Part shown: piece after piece, positions 45,080 through 52,931 of the stretch
How the letters are laid out: each line of letters opens with the position of its first letter
Numbering within the stretch: position 1 is the stretch's first letter
Source of the DNA: Erysipelotrichaceae bacterium 66202529
GTDB taxonomy: Bacteria; Bacillota_I; Bacilli_A; Erysipelotrichales; Erysipelotrichaceae
Direction of reading: 5' to 3'
Assembly (NCBI GenBank): GCA_017161075.1
Contig: CP046174.1
Coordinates: forward strand, 3,782,001-3,846,000
DNA: 64,000 bases
The notes under the pieces: model-generated
Seen by the model: only the letters and a program-made list of their open reading frames with translations
Told to the model about the DNA's origin: nothing
The model's database searches: none
Program-made: the position numbers and the translations under genes

Positions 45080-45958
45080 CTACACCTTCTCTTTCACATT
45101 TTTACCCAGCAGACCTGCCGGCTTGATGATCAGGATCAGAATCAGAATGGCATATACAACGGCATCCTTATATAAGGAGCTTCCATAAGCCGTGACCAGC
45201 GCCTCAACGATACCGATGAAGAAGCCGCCAAACATCGCCCCCGGGATAATGCCGATTCCACCGAATACCGCAGCAACAAACGCCTTGATACCGGGAACCA
45301 TTCCCATCAGTGGATTGATGGTATTATAATACATACCAACAAGAACACCACCTGCTCCTGCCAGTGCGGAACCAATGGCAAAGGTATAGGAAATCGTTGC
45401 GTCCACATTGATCCCCATCAGCTTTGCGGCATCCGCATCCACGGACACAGCACGCATGGAACGACCGATTTTCGTCTTACGAACGATAAACTGCAGCGCA
45501 AGCATCAGGATAATCGTAATTACCAGAATATAAATCTGCTGCATCTGAATCTGGATACCAAACACATGAAAGGTCTGATTGCTTAATACGGATGGATAGG
45601 TTTTTACCCCCGGCCCCATGACCTTCTGTGTGGAATATTCCAGAAAATAGCTGACACCGATTGCCGTAATCAGCGCTGCAATCCGTGTAGCATTCCGCAG
45701 TGGCTTGTAGGCAATGCGTTCGATTACAACACCCAGCACACCGCAGACCACCATGGCCATAAGCAATGCCGGGAAAAAGCCCAAATGTAACTGTGCTATG
45801 GAGATAAATCCCACATAGGCACCAAGCATGTAAATATCACCATGCGCAAAGTTGATCAGCTTGATAATTCCATACACCATCGTATATCCCAATGCAATCA
45901 ATGCATAGATACTGCCGATGGAAAGGCCATTTACCAGCTGTTGAAAAAATTCTGTCAT
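45080..45958 (-). CDS. livH: Branched-chain amino-acid ABC transporter permease LivH
   Basis: 292 residues. LivH markers are NGLSIGSIYALIALGYTMVY, IKLINFAHGDIYMLGAY, RAVSVDADAAKLMGINVD and the C-terminal PAGLLGKNVKEKV. Inner-membrane partner of LivM. It is separated from livJ by a strong stem-loop (45982-46010). Confidence 0.94.
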   Translation of the reverse strand: MTEFFQQLVNGLSIGSIYALIALGYTMVYGIIKLINFAHGDIYMLGAYVGFISIAQLHLGFFPALLMAMVVCGVLGVVIERIAYKPLRNATRIAALITAIGVSYFLEYSTQKVMGPGVKTYPSVLSNQTFHVFGIQIQMQQIYILVITIILMLALQFIVRKTKIGRSMRAVSVDADAAKLMGINVDATISYTFAIGSALAGAGGVLVGMYYNTINPLMGMVPGIKAFVAAVFGGIGIIPGAMFGGFFIGIVEALVTAYGSSLYKDAVVYAILILILIIKPAGLLGKNVKEKV

Positions 45959-45981
45959 ACCTTCACCCCTCTATACTGGAA

Positions 45982-46010
45982 AATAGGAGAAAGAATATCT
46001 TTCCCCTATT
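45982..46010 (-). promoter_or_regulatory. Stem-loop between livJ and livH
   Basis: Twelve-base stem, AATAGGGGAAAG with CTTTCTCCTATT on the minus strand (one G-T pair), five-base loop, followed by TTCCAG rather than a full T-run. It lies 21 bases after the livJ stop. Such elements commonly stabilise the binding-protein mRNA or cause partial termination so that more binding protein than permease is made. Confidence 0.55.
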
Positions 46011-46030
46011 CTATACTTCATCGTATTCTG

Positions 46031-47224
46031 CTATTTGTTTGGATCGACCTCGACTGCATTCTTCTGTTCGCCGTCTACCAGCTCTACAACAAGTGCAGCC
46101 TTCTTTGGTGTATGTGTTTCATCAAATGTGAAATCTCCGGTTACACCCTTGAAATCCAGCTCAGTCATAGCCTTCTGTGCAGCCTCTGTATCTGCGCTTC
46201 CTGCTTTTTCAAAGGACTGAATCAAAACGTTTGTCGCATCATAAGCCAGCGCGGAGAACATGCTAGGATCTTCATTGTATTCTTTCTTATAGTCTGCGAT
46301 AAATTTTGTCAATGCGTCGCTTGCATCTACCGTTGTGTAGGCTGTCGTGAAGAATACATCGTTCAGGTTTTTATTACCTGCCAGCTTCACAAGATCGGTG
46401 GAATCAAAGCCGTCACCGCCGACGATTGGTACATCAATTCCCATTTCACGAGCCTGCTTGATAATCAGACCTACCTCATTATAATATCCAGGGATATAGA
46501 TGACATCGAAGTCCATTCCCTTGATTTTTGTCAGCTGTACGTTGAAATCGGTATCCTTAGCCTGATAATTCAGCTCGGTTACGATTTTTCCGCCCTTTTC
46601 CTTAAACTTATCCTGGAATGCCTTGGAAAGTCCTTTCGCATAATCGGAGCTGGAGTCGGAAATGACAGCAGCCTTCGTTTTCTTTAAGGTATCCTTTGCA
46701 TATACTGCCATTGCGGCACCCTGATAAGGGTCTTCAAAGCAGACACGGAATACATATGGATAAACGCTTTCCTTTGTCTTACCATCCTGCAGTGTTACAT
46801 TGGTTGCAGTTGCGGATGGAGATACAACCAGCACCTTGTTATCGGATGCAATCTGATAGGTAGCCGCAGAAGCACCGGAGGTTGCCGGCCCTACGATTCC
46901 CTTTACGCCATCGGATGTAATCAGCTTGGTAGCTACGTTTGTCGATTCATCCGCCTGTGATTTGTTGTCCCCTTTTACTGCCTTATAGCTGAACTTGTTG
47001 TCCTTGTTTGCGTTTGCCTGTTTGATGGCAAGCATGGAGCCGTTGTATTCCGGCGTACCGTAGTTTGCCGTTTCCCCGGATAGTTCATAGTTTAAACCGA
47101 TTTTGATTTCCTTTGTATCTCCGTCACCAGAGCCTGCATCACCGCTGTTTCCACAGGCAGTCATTGTTGTCAAAGCCATGCAGCTCACTGCAGCCATGGC
47201 CATAAATTTCTTAAAGTTTCCCAT
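46031..47224 (-). CDS. livJ: Branched-chain amino-acid ABC transporter substrate-binding lipoprotein
   Basis: 397 residues; AGGAGAGAGG before ATG 47224. Lipoprotein signal MGNFKKFMAMAAVSCMALTT followed by MTACGN with Cys at about 24, then a short Gly/Ser/Asp linker and a periplasmic-binding type I fold (IKIGLNYELSGETANYGTPE, GIVGPATSGASAAT, VIYIPGYYNEVGLIIKQARE). It captures Leu/Ile/Val or a related amino acid. First gene of livJHMGF with the CBS-ACT gene, driven by a near-perfect promoter at 47282-47310. Confidence 0.92.
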   Translation of the reverse strand: MGNFKKFMAMAAVSCMALTTMTACGNSGDAGSGDGDTKEIKIGLNYELSGETANYGTPEYNGSMLAIKQANANKDNKFSYKAVKGDNKSQADESTNVATKLITSDGVKGIVGPATSGASAATYQIASDNKVLVVSPSATATNVTLQDGKTKESVYPYVFRVCFEDPYQGAAMAVYAKDTLKKTKAAVISDSSSDYAKGLSKAFQDKFKEKGGKIVTELNYQAKDTDFNVQLTKIKGMDFDVIYIPGYYNEVGLIIKQAREMGIDVPIVGGDGFDSTDLVKLAGNKNLNDVFFTTAYTTVDASDALTKFIADYKKEYNEDPSMFSALAYDATNVLIQSFEKAGSADTEAAQKAMTELDFKGVTGDFTFDETHTPKKAALVVELVDGEQKNAVEVDPNK

Positions 47225-47281
47225 GTTCCTCTCTCCTCTTTTCCTAAAGAATAATCAATTACCGTTAAAATTGATAGTTCT

Positions 47282-47310
47282 ATTATAGGCGTTTACGCAT
47301 TCTTTTTCAA
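47282..47310 (-). promoter_or_regulatory. Sigma-A promoter of the liv operon
   Basis: Minus-strand TTGAAA (47310-47305), exactly 17 bases, TATAAT (47287-47282), 57 bases upstream of the livJ ATG. The spacer holds GCGTAAACGC, a short interrupted dyad that could be an operator half. Confidence 0.8.
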
Positions 47311-47427
47311 GTGCTTTCTGCAAATTTTTCACACATTTTCATGACATTATGTAATTTATTACAGCAGCTCTGCCAGAATGCTTCCATATTTAGTAAAAAG
47401 ATAGAAATATACAGCTATTCATGATGA

Positions 47428-47470
47428 AAAGTCCGATATTCCGCCAATCTTATGTCTGGCTATCGGGCTT
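47428..47470 (-). terminator. Rho-independent terminator of the SipW/TasA operon
   Basis: On the minus strand CCGATA-GCCA pairs with TGGC-TATCGG (outer arms 47461-47466 and 47435-47440) and is followed by CTTTTCATC. It lies 60 bases after the last gene of the operon. Confidence 0.55.
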
Positions 47471-47529
47471 TAGCTGCCAGGTCTTCATTCGCCTCCTTCC
47501 TCAATTCTACTGTCAAAAAAAGCCCTGCT

Positions 47530-48339
47530 TTAATAAACAGAGCTTCGTTCCCCATCCCATGGTTCGATTTTCAGCTTTGTAAAGGTTACCTGCCTGCCGG
47601 CACCATAAGAGGATACACCGGTGATAATCTGATTGGATCCCACCTGATCTGCAAACTGGGTATTCATTGCCCTGCCTGCCGGTATCACAGCATCCTCATT
47701 TAACAGCTTGTCATTGATGACAATGTAAATGGCGCAGTTTTCATTATCTCTATTATATTTCACAAATACACGAAGCGTAACCGGACAGCTATGCAAAGCA
47801 GGCAAATCGGCCTGTAAGATTCGATGATATACCTGATTGTTGGAATATTCCACATACTGATCATGCTGATTTATATTTTTCTGAAAGCCCTGATTGATAA
47901 TCACAAGATCCCCATTATCTTCAAACTTCAGAATGTTTCCCATCGCGGTATAGTTCGTCCTGTCTTCCTCGCCTTCACTGGTCACACTCGCAGAGCCGCC
48001 GAATTGAAAGGCTACTGATTGCAGGGCATCCGGCGTAAGTGATGTCAGCTCCACAGTGGCCATGTAATCTCCCTTCGCTGGCAGTTTGGTATGCTGAATG
48101 AACGCTCCTGCTTCATTTTGCAGGATTATGCTTTTCTGTTCCTTGTCATAGATTGCGGTACTGTTTGCCACGGTATCCACCATTTCATAATGAAAGAAAT
48201 CATCAATCGTTATTTCTCTGTGAAGGGTAAGCTCGCCATTGTAGGATTGGGAATGTGTATAGATCGCAGAGGTATCCGAAACAGAGGATAACACAATCGC
48301 ACACAGCAGAACAACAGCAAGCATTGCGTAGCTTCTCAT
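47530..48339 (-). CDS. Exported protein with SipW-type signal peptide
   Basis: 269 residues from ATG 48339, with AAGGAGG upstream (frame open to 48489). Signal helix MLAVVLLCAIVLSSVSDTS, then AIYTHSQSYNGELT, which resembles AVYTHADTLAGS in the TasA-like protein of the same operon. The mature part is beta-rich: TVANSTAIYDKEQKSIILQN, VELTSLTPDALQSVAFQF, VRVFVKYN-like and CAIYIVINDKLL, perhaps a lectin-like fold, but no family is recognised. Last gene of the five-gene operon and a probable second substrate of its signal peptidases. Confidence 0.75.
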   Translation of the reverse strand: MRSYAMLAVVLLCAIVLSSVSDTSAIYTHSQSYNGELTLHREITIDDFFHYEMVDTVANSTAIYDKEQKSIILQNEAGAFIQHTKLPAKGDYMATVELTSLTPDALQSVAFQFGGSASVTSEGEEDRTNYTAMGNILKFEDNGDLVIINQGFQKNINQHDQYVEYSNNQVYHRILQADLPALHSCPVTLRVFVKYNRDNENCAIYIVINDKLLNEDAVIPAGRAMNTQFADQVGSNQIITGVSSYGAGRQVTFTKLKIEPWDGERSSVY

Positions 48340-48353
48340 ATTCACATTCCTCC

Positions 48354-49763
48354 TTACTCTGTAATGAACCCTTTCTTTTTCAAATAGGCGAGAATCGGTT
48401 TGTAGTAATACAGCATAAACGCAGGAATTAGCAGCAGAATAAGTCTTCCCAGCACAGTATTGGCAAACAAAATCACTGCGCCCAGCCATCGGCTTCTACC
48501 GCTGTAGCGTCCATAAACGGCATCACGTGCAATGACCTTTTCATAGGCGCCTTTTTTCACAGCATCCGTATACTTCAAAATATCAACGGAAAGCTTTTCT
48601 TTCGTTACCTTCTTGATGCTGGCGACCTGCGCTTTGTCATCCTCATGATACAAAATACTCTGTCCAACATGCAATGGCTCCTGTTTGTCAATTGCGTCAA
48701 AGAACGCCAGATCATTATACATAATCTGCGGCTCCATGGATTCCGTGTGGAAAACAAACGGTATCACTCCAAAGAAGTTGGTTTCCCGCTCTGGAGAGGA
48801 TAAGGATACAAACAGCACAAATATATTGATCGCTACGCCGCAAGTAATGATCAGAACCATTACCAGATTCACCAGTGTATCCATTCCCTTTCTGCGCTGT
48901 CTGCGTACATACTGCTCCTTAACCTCACGATATCCATCCTCCTGAAGAACAACGATATTCACATCCTCTCCCATATCCATATCCCGCTCATAAAACGGGA
49001 AATTGGTATACTGGGCAATTCTTTTCGCACGAATGATAACCACAAGGCTACAAATGATGATCATAATGATAAAGTACATAAGGTAAAAGCTTTGTGATAA
49101 ATCGAATAAATTGCCAGGTGTGCTCATCCATATACGATCGCTGATCAAATGATAATAGCCACATAGCAGACGCAGCATCCAGATGCATACCGCACTGATG
49201 ATGATTACATAACGTGCATTTTTCTGACGAGTGATAAACAAGGAGGCACTCATGGTAATCAGGGACAGAAAAATCAAATCAATCAGTCCACATATATATA
49301 AAGGAAGCATATATGATACAACAAACGGATATTTCAGAAACATGGTCAGAAACAGCGTAGCCGCAAAGCCAATGGTATAGTAGGTAATCACCTCGGACAA
49401 GCGCATCAGCAGCTTGACCACAATCATGCGATGAGGCGCATAACCGTTTTTTGCCAGGGTATACCATTTATTCTGTGAAATTTCCGCATACGTCAGAAAA
49501 TCATAATAGCGAATCATGTAGGCCGTATACAGGATAAAGGCCATGACGATATACAGAGACAGTGTGGAAAAGTAGCTTGGCATCATCAGCTGCGGCAGGG
49601 CTGTGGACAGTACGCTGCGTGTCAGGGTCTGCAGCATGAAATGCAGGGAAAAGGTTAAGAGGGCTACAATGATTCCGTAAAAGAATATCTTATTGCGGCT
49701 CTCCTTCCGCTCCACAAACGCCTGCTTCTGTTCCTTTGTAATTATATTATGGTTGTAAATCAT
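48354..49763 (-). CDS. ABC-2-like membrane protein fused to a signal-peptidase domain
   Basis: 469 residues. Residues 1 to about 250 resemble an ABC-2 permease, with helices near 26-48, 65-85, 120-142, 148-170, 184-203 and 228-246. After a charged loop (250-295) come a helix (299-320) and a signal-peptidase-like domain: HTESMEPQIMYNDLAFFD with Ser342, HVGQSILYH, then VASIKKVTKE where Lys384 fits the Ser-Lys dyad of type I (P-type) peptidases. A further helix ends the protein (428-455). It overlaps the degenerate ABC gene by 17 bases. Joining a permease and a leader peptidase in one chain is unusual and suggests that export and cleavage are coupled. Confidence 0.78.
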   Translation of the reverse strand: MIYNHNIITKEQKQAFVERKESRNKIFFYGIIVALLTFSLHFMLQTLTRSVLSTALPQLMMPSYFSTLSLYIVMAFILYTAYMIRYYDFLTYAEISQNKWYTLAKNGYAPHRMIVVKLLMRLSEVITYYTIGFAATLFLTMFLKYPFVVSYMLPLYICGLIDLIFLSLITMSASLFITRQKNARYVIIISAVCIWMLRLLCGYYHLISDRIWMSTPGNLFDLSQSFYLMYFIIMIIICSLVVIIRAKRIAQYTNFPFYERDMDMGEDVNIVVLQEDGYREVKEQYVRRQRRKGMDTLVNLVMVLIITCGVAINIFVLFVSLSSPERETNFFGVIPFVFHTESMEPQIMYNDLAFFDAIDKQEPLHVGQSILYHEDDKAQVASIKKVTKEKLSVDILKYTDAVKKGAYEKVIARDAVYGRYSGRSRWLGAVILFANTVLGRLILLLIPAFMLYYYKPILAYLKKKGFITE

Positions 49764-50724
49764 GATGGTTTCTTATTTCCTTCCAGGCATTTTTCACACA
49801 AGGCGGATGGCGGCAGATGCTATCCGGATATAGCTGATGCTTGGTAAGCACCTGCCAGATGCTGTGATAGGTATCCGTTTTCTGTTCCTGATCCCAGACA
49901 TATAGCGTTTGATCCTGTTCCAGAATGGTATAGTCGCTGTGTGCCGTTTTTATTGTAGTTCGAATCGCTGTAATATGCGCATCCTGTATAATCGTACTCA
50001 AATGATCCCAGGTCTGTACAAAGGATTCTACCGTTCCAGTATATAACAGCCTTCCATCATACAGTGGAGCGATATGTGTTGCACAGCGTTCAATCAGCTG
50101 ATCATCAAATGTGGAAAACAACAGCGTCCGCTTCTGTTTCCGGATTTCTTCACAGATTGCGGCAATCGCCAAAAGACTGCGTTCATCGTATTCCAGCCGT
50201 GCCAGATTCCAAATAATCAGTTTACTTTCCGTGAACAGAGATACAAGAAGTGTGACCACAGAGCGCTCAGACGGTGTGAGCTTACCTATAACAGATAATG
50301 CGACATAGCCCATGTTCAGCGCAATGATTTTTTCCAAAATACGCTTTTGCCGGATAACCGCATCCTCCTGTTCATGCGCTGTGATATACATCAGGTATTC
50401 CAGCACATTCATATTGGTGAACAGCATATTCGTACTTCCTATATAATATACATGTGGAAGGATGGTTCGCTTTTTGCGCATCATGCCTTTTTGCGCCAGT
50501 ACACAGCGGCCATCCTTATAGGGCCTTGCATTCGCTATAATCTCCAGCAGCAAGCGCACCTCAAACGCACTGGTGCCAAGGACAGCCCATACCTCACCCT
50601 CCAATGCTTCGAAGTTAATATCTGAAAACACCTGCTTCGGCTCCTGCTGTGGACTCTGATAATATTCCATGGAGCCGACATGCTCCATCAGTACGCACTG
50701 AGAGCGTTTCTTTGTTTGTTCCAT
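49747..50724 (-). CDS. Degenerate ABC ATPase-like protein without catalytic motifs
   Basis: 325 residues from ATG 50724 (AGGTGA 6 bases upstream; a GTG three codons earlier is also in frame). The ABC fold is recognisable (VFSDINFEALEGEVWAVLG, then YIGSTNMLFTNMNVLEYLMY for the Q-loop and helical domain, and YDGRLLYTGTVESF after the H-loop place). But Walker A reads GTSAFEVR (50-57) with no GK[ST], the signature reads LTPSE in place of LSGGE, and Walker B reads LIIWNLARL in place of LLLDEP. It cannot be expected to hydrolyse ATP. Conserved in an intact operon, it looks like a functional pseudo-ATPase rather than a pseudogene. Confidence 0.78.
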   Translation of the reverse strand: MEQTKKRSQCVLMEHVGSMEYYQSPQQEPKQVFSDINFEALEGEVWAVLGTSAFEVRLLLEIIANARPYKDGRCVLAQKGMMRKKRTILPHVYYIGSTNMLFTNMNVLEYLMYITAHEQEDAVIRQKRILEKIIALNMGYVALSVIGKLTPSERSVVTLLVSLFTESKLIIWNLARLEYDERSLLAIAAICEEIRKQKRTLLFSTFDDQLIERCATHIAPLYDGRLLYTGTVESFVQTWDHLSTIIQDAHITAIRTTIKTAHSDYTILEQDQTLYVWDQEQKTDTYHSIWQVLTKHQLYPDSICRHPPCVKNAWKEIRNHHDLQP

Positions 50725-50733
50725 AGCAATCAC

Positions 50734-51264
50734 CTAATCACTTTCCGATGTGAACCGGAAGGGAAGCTTCATCACATAAACAGCCTGTATACGATCCGGT
50801 GTGAGAATATTGGGGTCTACAGAATTAGCGGGATTATCTCCCTTGGTACGATAGCCAATCGATTCGTTTTCCTGTATCACCTCCACAATACGGTGTGTTA
50901 TGGTTACCCCATCATCCTGAAAGGTGACAATATCTCCAATCTGCAGCTTTGCCGCGTCCTTTGGTATGCGGGAGAGGATGAGGGATTTTACAGGAATGGT
51001 TGGCACCATACTGCCGGTTTTCACTTCATATATCTGATAACCGCATACGGTTGGTACCTCTCCCTTGCTTCTTGCATCCTCCACCTGCAGCCATGTGATA
51101 AACAGAAAGGCAATGATAAGCACACCTGCCAGATTACCAATCAGCTTAAACAGCTTTTTTCTGGCGATACGCGTATGTGCCTTACTGTCCAGATCATGTG
51201 CATGCGCCAGTTCGTCCAGCATTGCCTGCAGCTGTGCTTCGCTGGTATACACATCCTGCCTCAT
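50734..51264 (-). CDS. sipW: SipW-type (ER-type) signal peptidase I
   Basis: 176 residues. A cytoplasmic N-terminus of 40 residues, one helix (about 42-60), then the catalytic domain with Ser85 in VKTGSMVPTI, His124 in TITHRIVEV and Asp143 in TKGDNPANSVD, the Ser-His-Asp arrangement of SipW and eukaryotic ER signal peptidases. In Bacillus SipW releases the matrix fibre protein TasA. Here it is encoded directly after a TasA-like gene. Ribosome site weak (AGGAAG about 10 bases upstream). Confidence 0.9.
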   Translation of the reverse strand: MRQDVYTSEAQLQAMLDELAHAHDLDSKAHTRIARKKLFKLIGNLAGVLIIAFLFITWLQVEDARSKGEVPTVCGYQIYEVKTGSMVPTIPVKSLILSRIPKDAAKLQIGDIVTFQDDGVTITHRIVEVIQENESIGYRTKGDNPANSVDPNILTPDRIQAVYVMKLPFRFTSESD

Positions 51265-51283
51265 AGTCCTGAATCTTCCTTAC

Positions 51284-51931
51284 TTATTTATTAGCAGGCT
51301 TATATTCCGGCTGATTCATATCCTTTAAGGTTTGTGCATCCGTGGTCTGCGTTCCGGTTACTGTTACAGAAATACTGGATAGCTTATCTCCCGGACTCGT
51401 CTGTCCGTCATCTTTAATAGCGTTATCACTGCCTATTGCCGTATCCAGTGCATCATTGCTTCCGGCTGTATCCTTCCAATAGAAGCCAAGCTTATAGGTG
51501 CTGTCTTTTTTATCGTTAGCGGCAAATTCACCGAGCTTCTCTAATTCAATCGCTGTGCTTCCATCTTTTCGTGTTCCGCTTGCCAGTGCAACAGCCTTAT
51601 CGCCATCTACGCGATATAACGTACATACTAAATCCGGCAGTGCCTTTGCATCCTTCAAATCCACCTTCAGCTTTAGATCCATCGGAACCTCGGTAACGAT
51701 ATCTCCCTGATAATTTGTCACGTGGAAATCCCAGAATTCTTCGTTACCCGGTGCCAGCTTTATGCTGATATCATTCGTTGCTGTGGAGTTTATATAAAAC
51801 CTCTTTGCGCTGACCGTATCATTCTTACTTCCGGCCAGTGTATCTGCATGAGTGTAAACCGCCATAGTTCCCGCAACCATAGACGTTCCAATCGTCAGTG
51901 CTAAAGCACCCATAAATAACATTTTTTTCAT
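51284..51931 (-). CDS. TasA/CalY-like exported fibre protein with SipW-dependent signal
   Basis: 215 residues; GAGAGGAAAGAG before ATG 51931. Signal: MKKMLFMGALALTIGTSMVA then GTMAVYTHADTLAGS, the SipW-type cleavage region. The mature chain has TasA/camelysin features: KRFYINSTATNDISIKLAPG, FWDFHVTNYQGDIVTEVPMD and a C-terminal VTVTGTQTTDAQ strand. Such proteins form biofilm matrix fibres. First gene of the operon and preceded by a promoter with two dyad operators (52023-52078). Confidence 0.85.
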   Translation of the reverse strand: MKKMLFMGALALTIGTSMVAGTMAVYTHADTLAGSKNDTVSAKRFYINSTATNDISIKLAPGNEEFWDFHVTNYQGDIVTEVPMDLKLKVDLKDAKALPDLVCTLYRVDGDKAVALASGTRKDGSTAIELEKLGEFAANDKKDSTYKLGFYWKDTAGSNDALDTAIGSDNAIKDDGQTSPGDKLSSISVTVTGTQTTDAQTLKDMNQPEYKPANK

Positions 51932-52022
51932 TTGTCTCTTTCCTCTCTTTACGTAAAGCTGCAGCAGCTCTGATACTGGACTGCAGCATCCATCACAAGG
52001 TTTCCCAAGTCATGGCTCCACA

Positions 52023-52078
52023 TGGTATATACCATTTGGTCTATACCATATAATACAAGGACAGGAAAGGAAATGCAA
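52023..52078 (-). promoter_or_regulatory. Promoter with tandem dyad operators upstream of the TasA/SipW operon
   Basis: On the minus strand, TTGCAT (52078-52073), a 17-base spacer and TATTAT (52055-52050) form a sigma-A promoter. Directly downstream of the -10, on plus coordinates, are TGGTCTATACCA (52037-52048) and TGGTATATACCA (52023-52034), two near-identical 12-bp dyads with a 14-base period. They would cover the transcription start, so a repressor bound there would block the operon. The regulator is not encoded in the window as far as I can tell. Confidence 0.65.
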
Positions 52079-52635
52079 GCGTTTTCTTGCCAATTTATGG
52101 AAGATTGCTGAATAAAATCAAAGGTTATATTTTTAGGCATACATTACAGACAGAAAAATCGTATTTATTTATACATCTTAACCTATTCTTGTTATATGTA
52201 TTTCACAAAACTTGTGCTGTCACAAAAAGACAAGTAATGAAAATTGAGCAGCAGCTGAAGCCGATACTACTTTATGGGTATTGTAAGCTATAGCAATGTT
52301 ATTTCATGACTCAAATTTATAAATACACTTTTAACATGTATGTTAAACATTTTTACATGTAATCAGCATATATACACGAAGCTTACTGCTTTATACAAAA
52401 GAGGCAGCTGAAAAAGCTGTTCGCATACCAATATCCCCTGCACAGCAGACGGATAGTATTCCCCCTTCTCAGCTTGCTTAAATTATAATCTCTATAGGAA
52501 ATACCGCACCCTGCTTACTCACCCTGAAGGAAGAGCATTCTTTCCCTCCTTTTCAAACTCTGATTCCAGGAGTTTACTATATTTTCAATAGAATTTATGC
52601 TACACTGTAGATACAAAAAAAGGAGAGGCTGACCC
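52079..52635. other. Non-coding stretch
   Basis: 557 bases between the TasA promoter and the small broken reading frame. No gene, RNA or terminator could be supported; all frames are short. Sequence near 52570-52620 (TTTACT, 17 bases, TATGCT) could be a promoter reading to the right. Confidence 0.35.
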
Positions 52636-52725
52636 ATGAGTAAATTTATAGGAAACACAATTCATCCGCGTGTATTACATACGCAAAAGCCCCGGCCTTT
52701 CCATACTTCAACAGACTGCTTGTAG
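52636..52725 (+). pseudogene. Truncated N-terminal gene fragment or tiny open frame
   Basis: A 29-codon frame starting MSKFIGNTIHPRVLH, with an unusually good ribosome site (AAAAGGAGAGGC) and a possible promoter upstream. After the first eight codons the composition is Pro/His-rich and not protein-like, and the frame stops at TAG 52725. This looks like a real leader and start of a gene whose body has been lost; a functional small peptide cannot be excluded. Confidence 0.3.
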
Positions 52726-52931
52726 CGTTTTTTCTTATGTTTATAGTTTTCTAGTGTATTCTTCACTTTTCCTGTGTAAAAGGCTGCAGTTGAGCATCGC
52801 TTGTCGGCGGCACTAACAGCCCTGAATTCGTTGCACAAATTCCTGTCAACGAAAACAATAGCAGAACAAGAGCTCCGCCTGATTATATTCCTGAAGCATA
52901 GATAGCAATCTGAGAAAGAAGGGATATAATT

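Noticed and set aside
45842..46687. 281-codon plus-strand open frame
   Set aside because: Antisense to livH and livJ, no start site and no protein-like domain.
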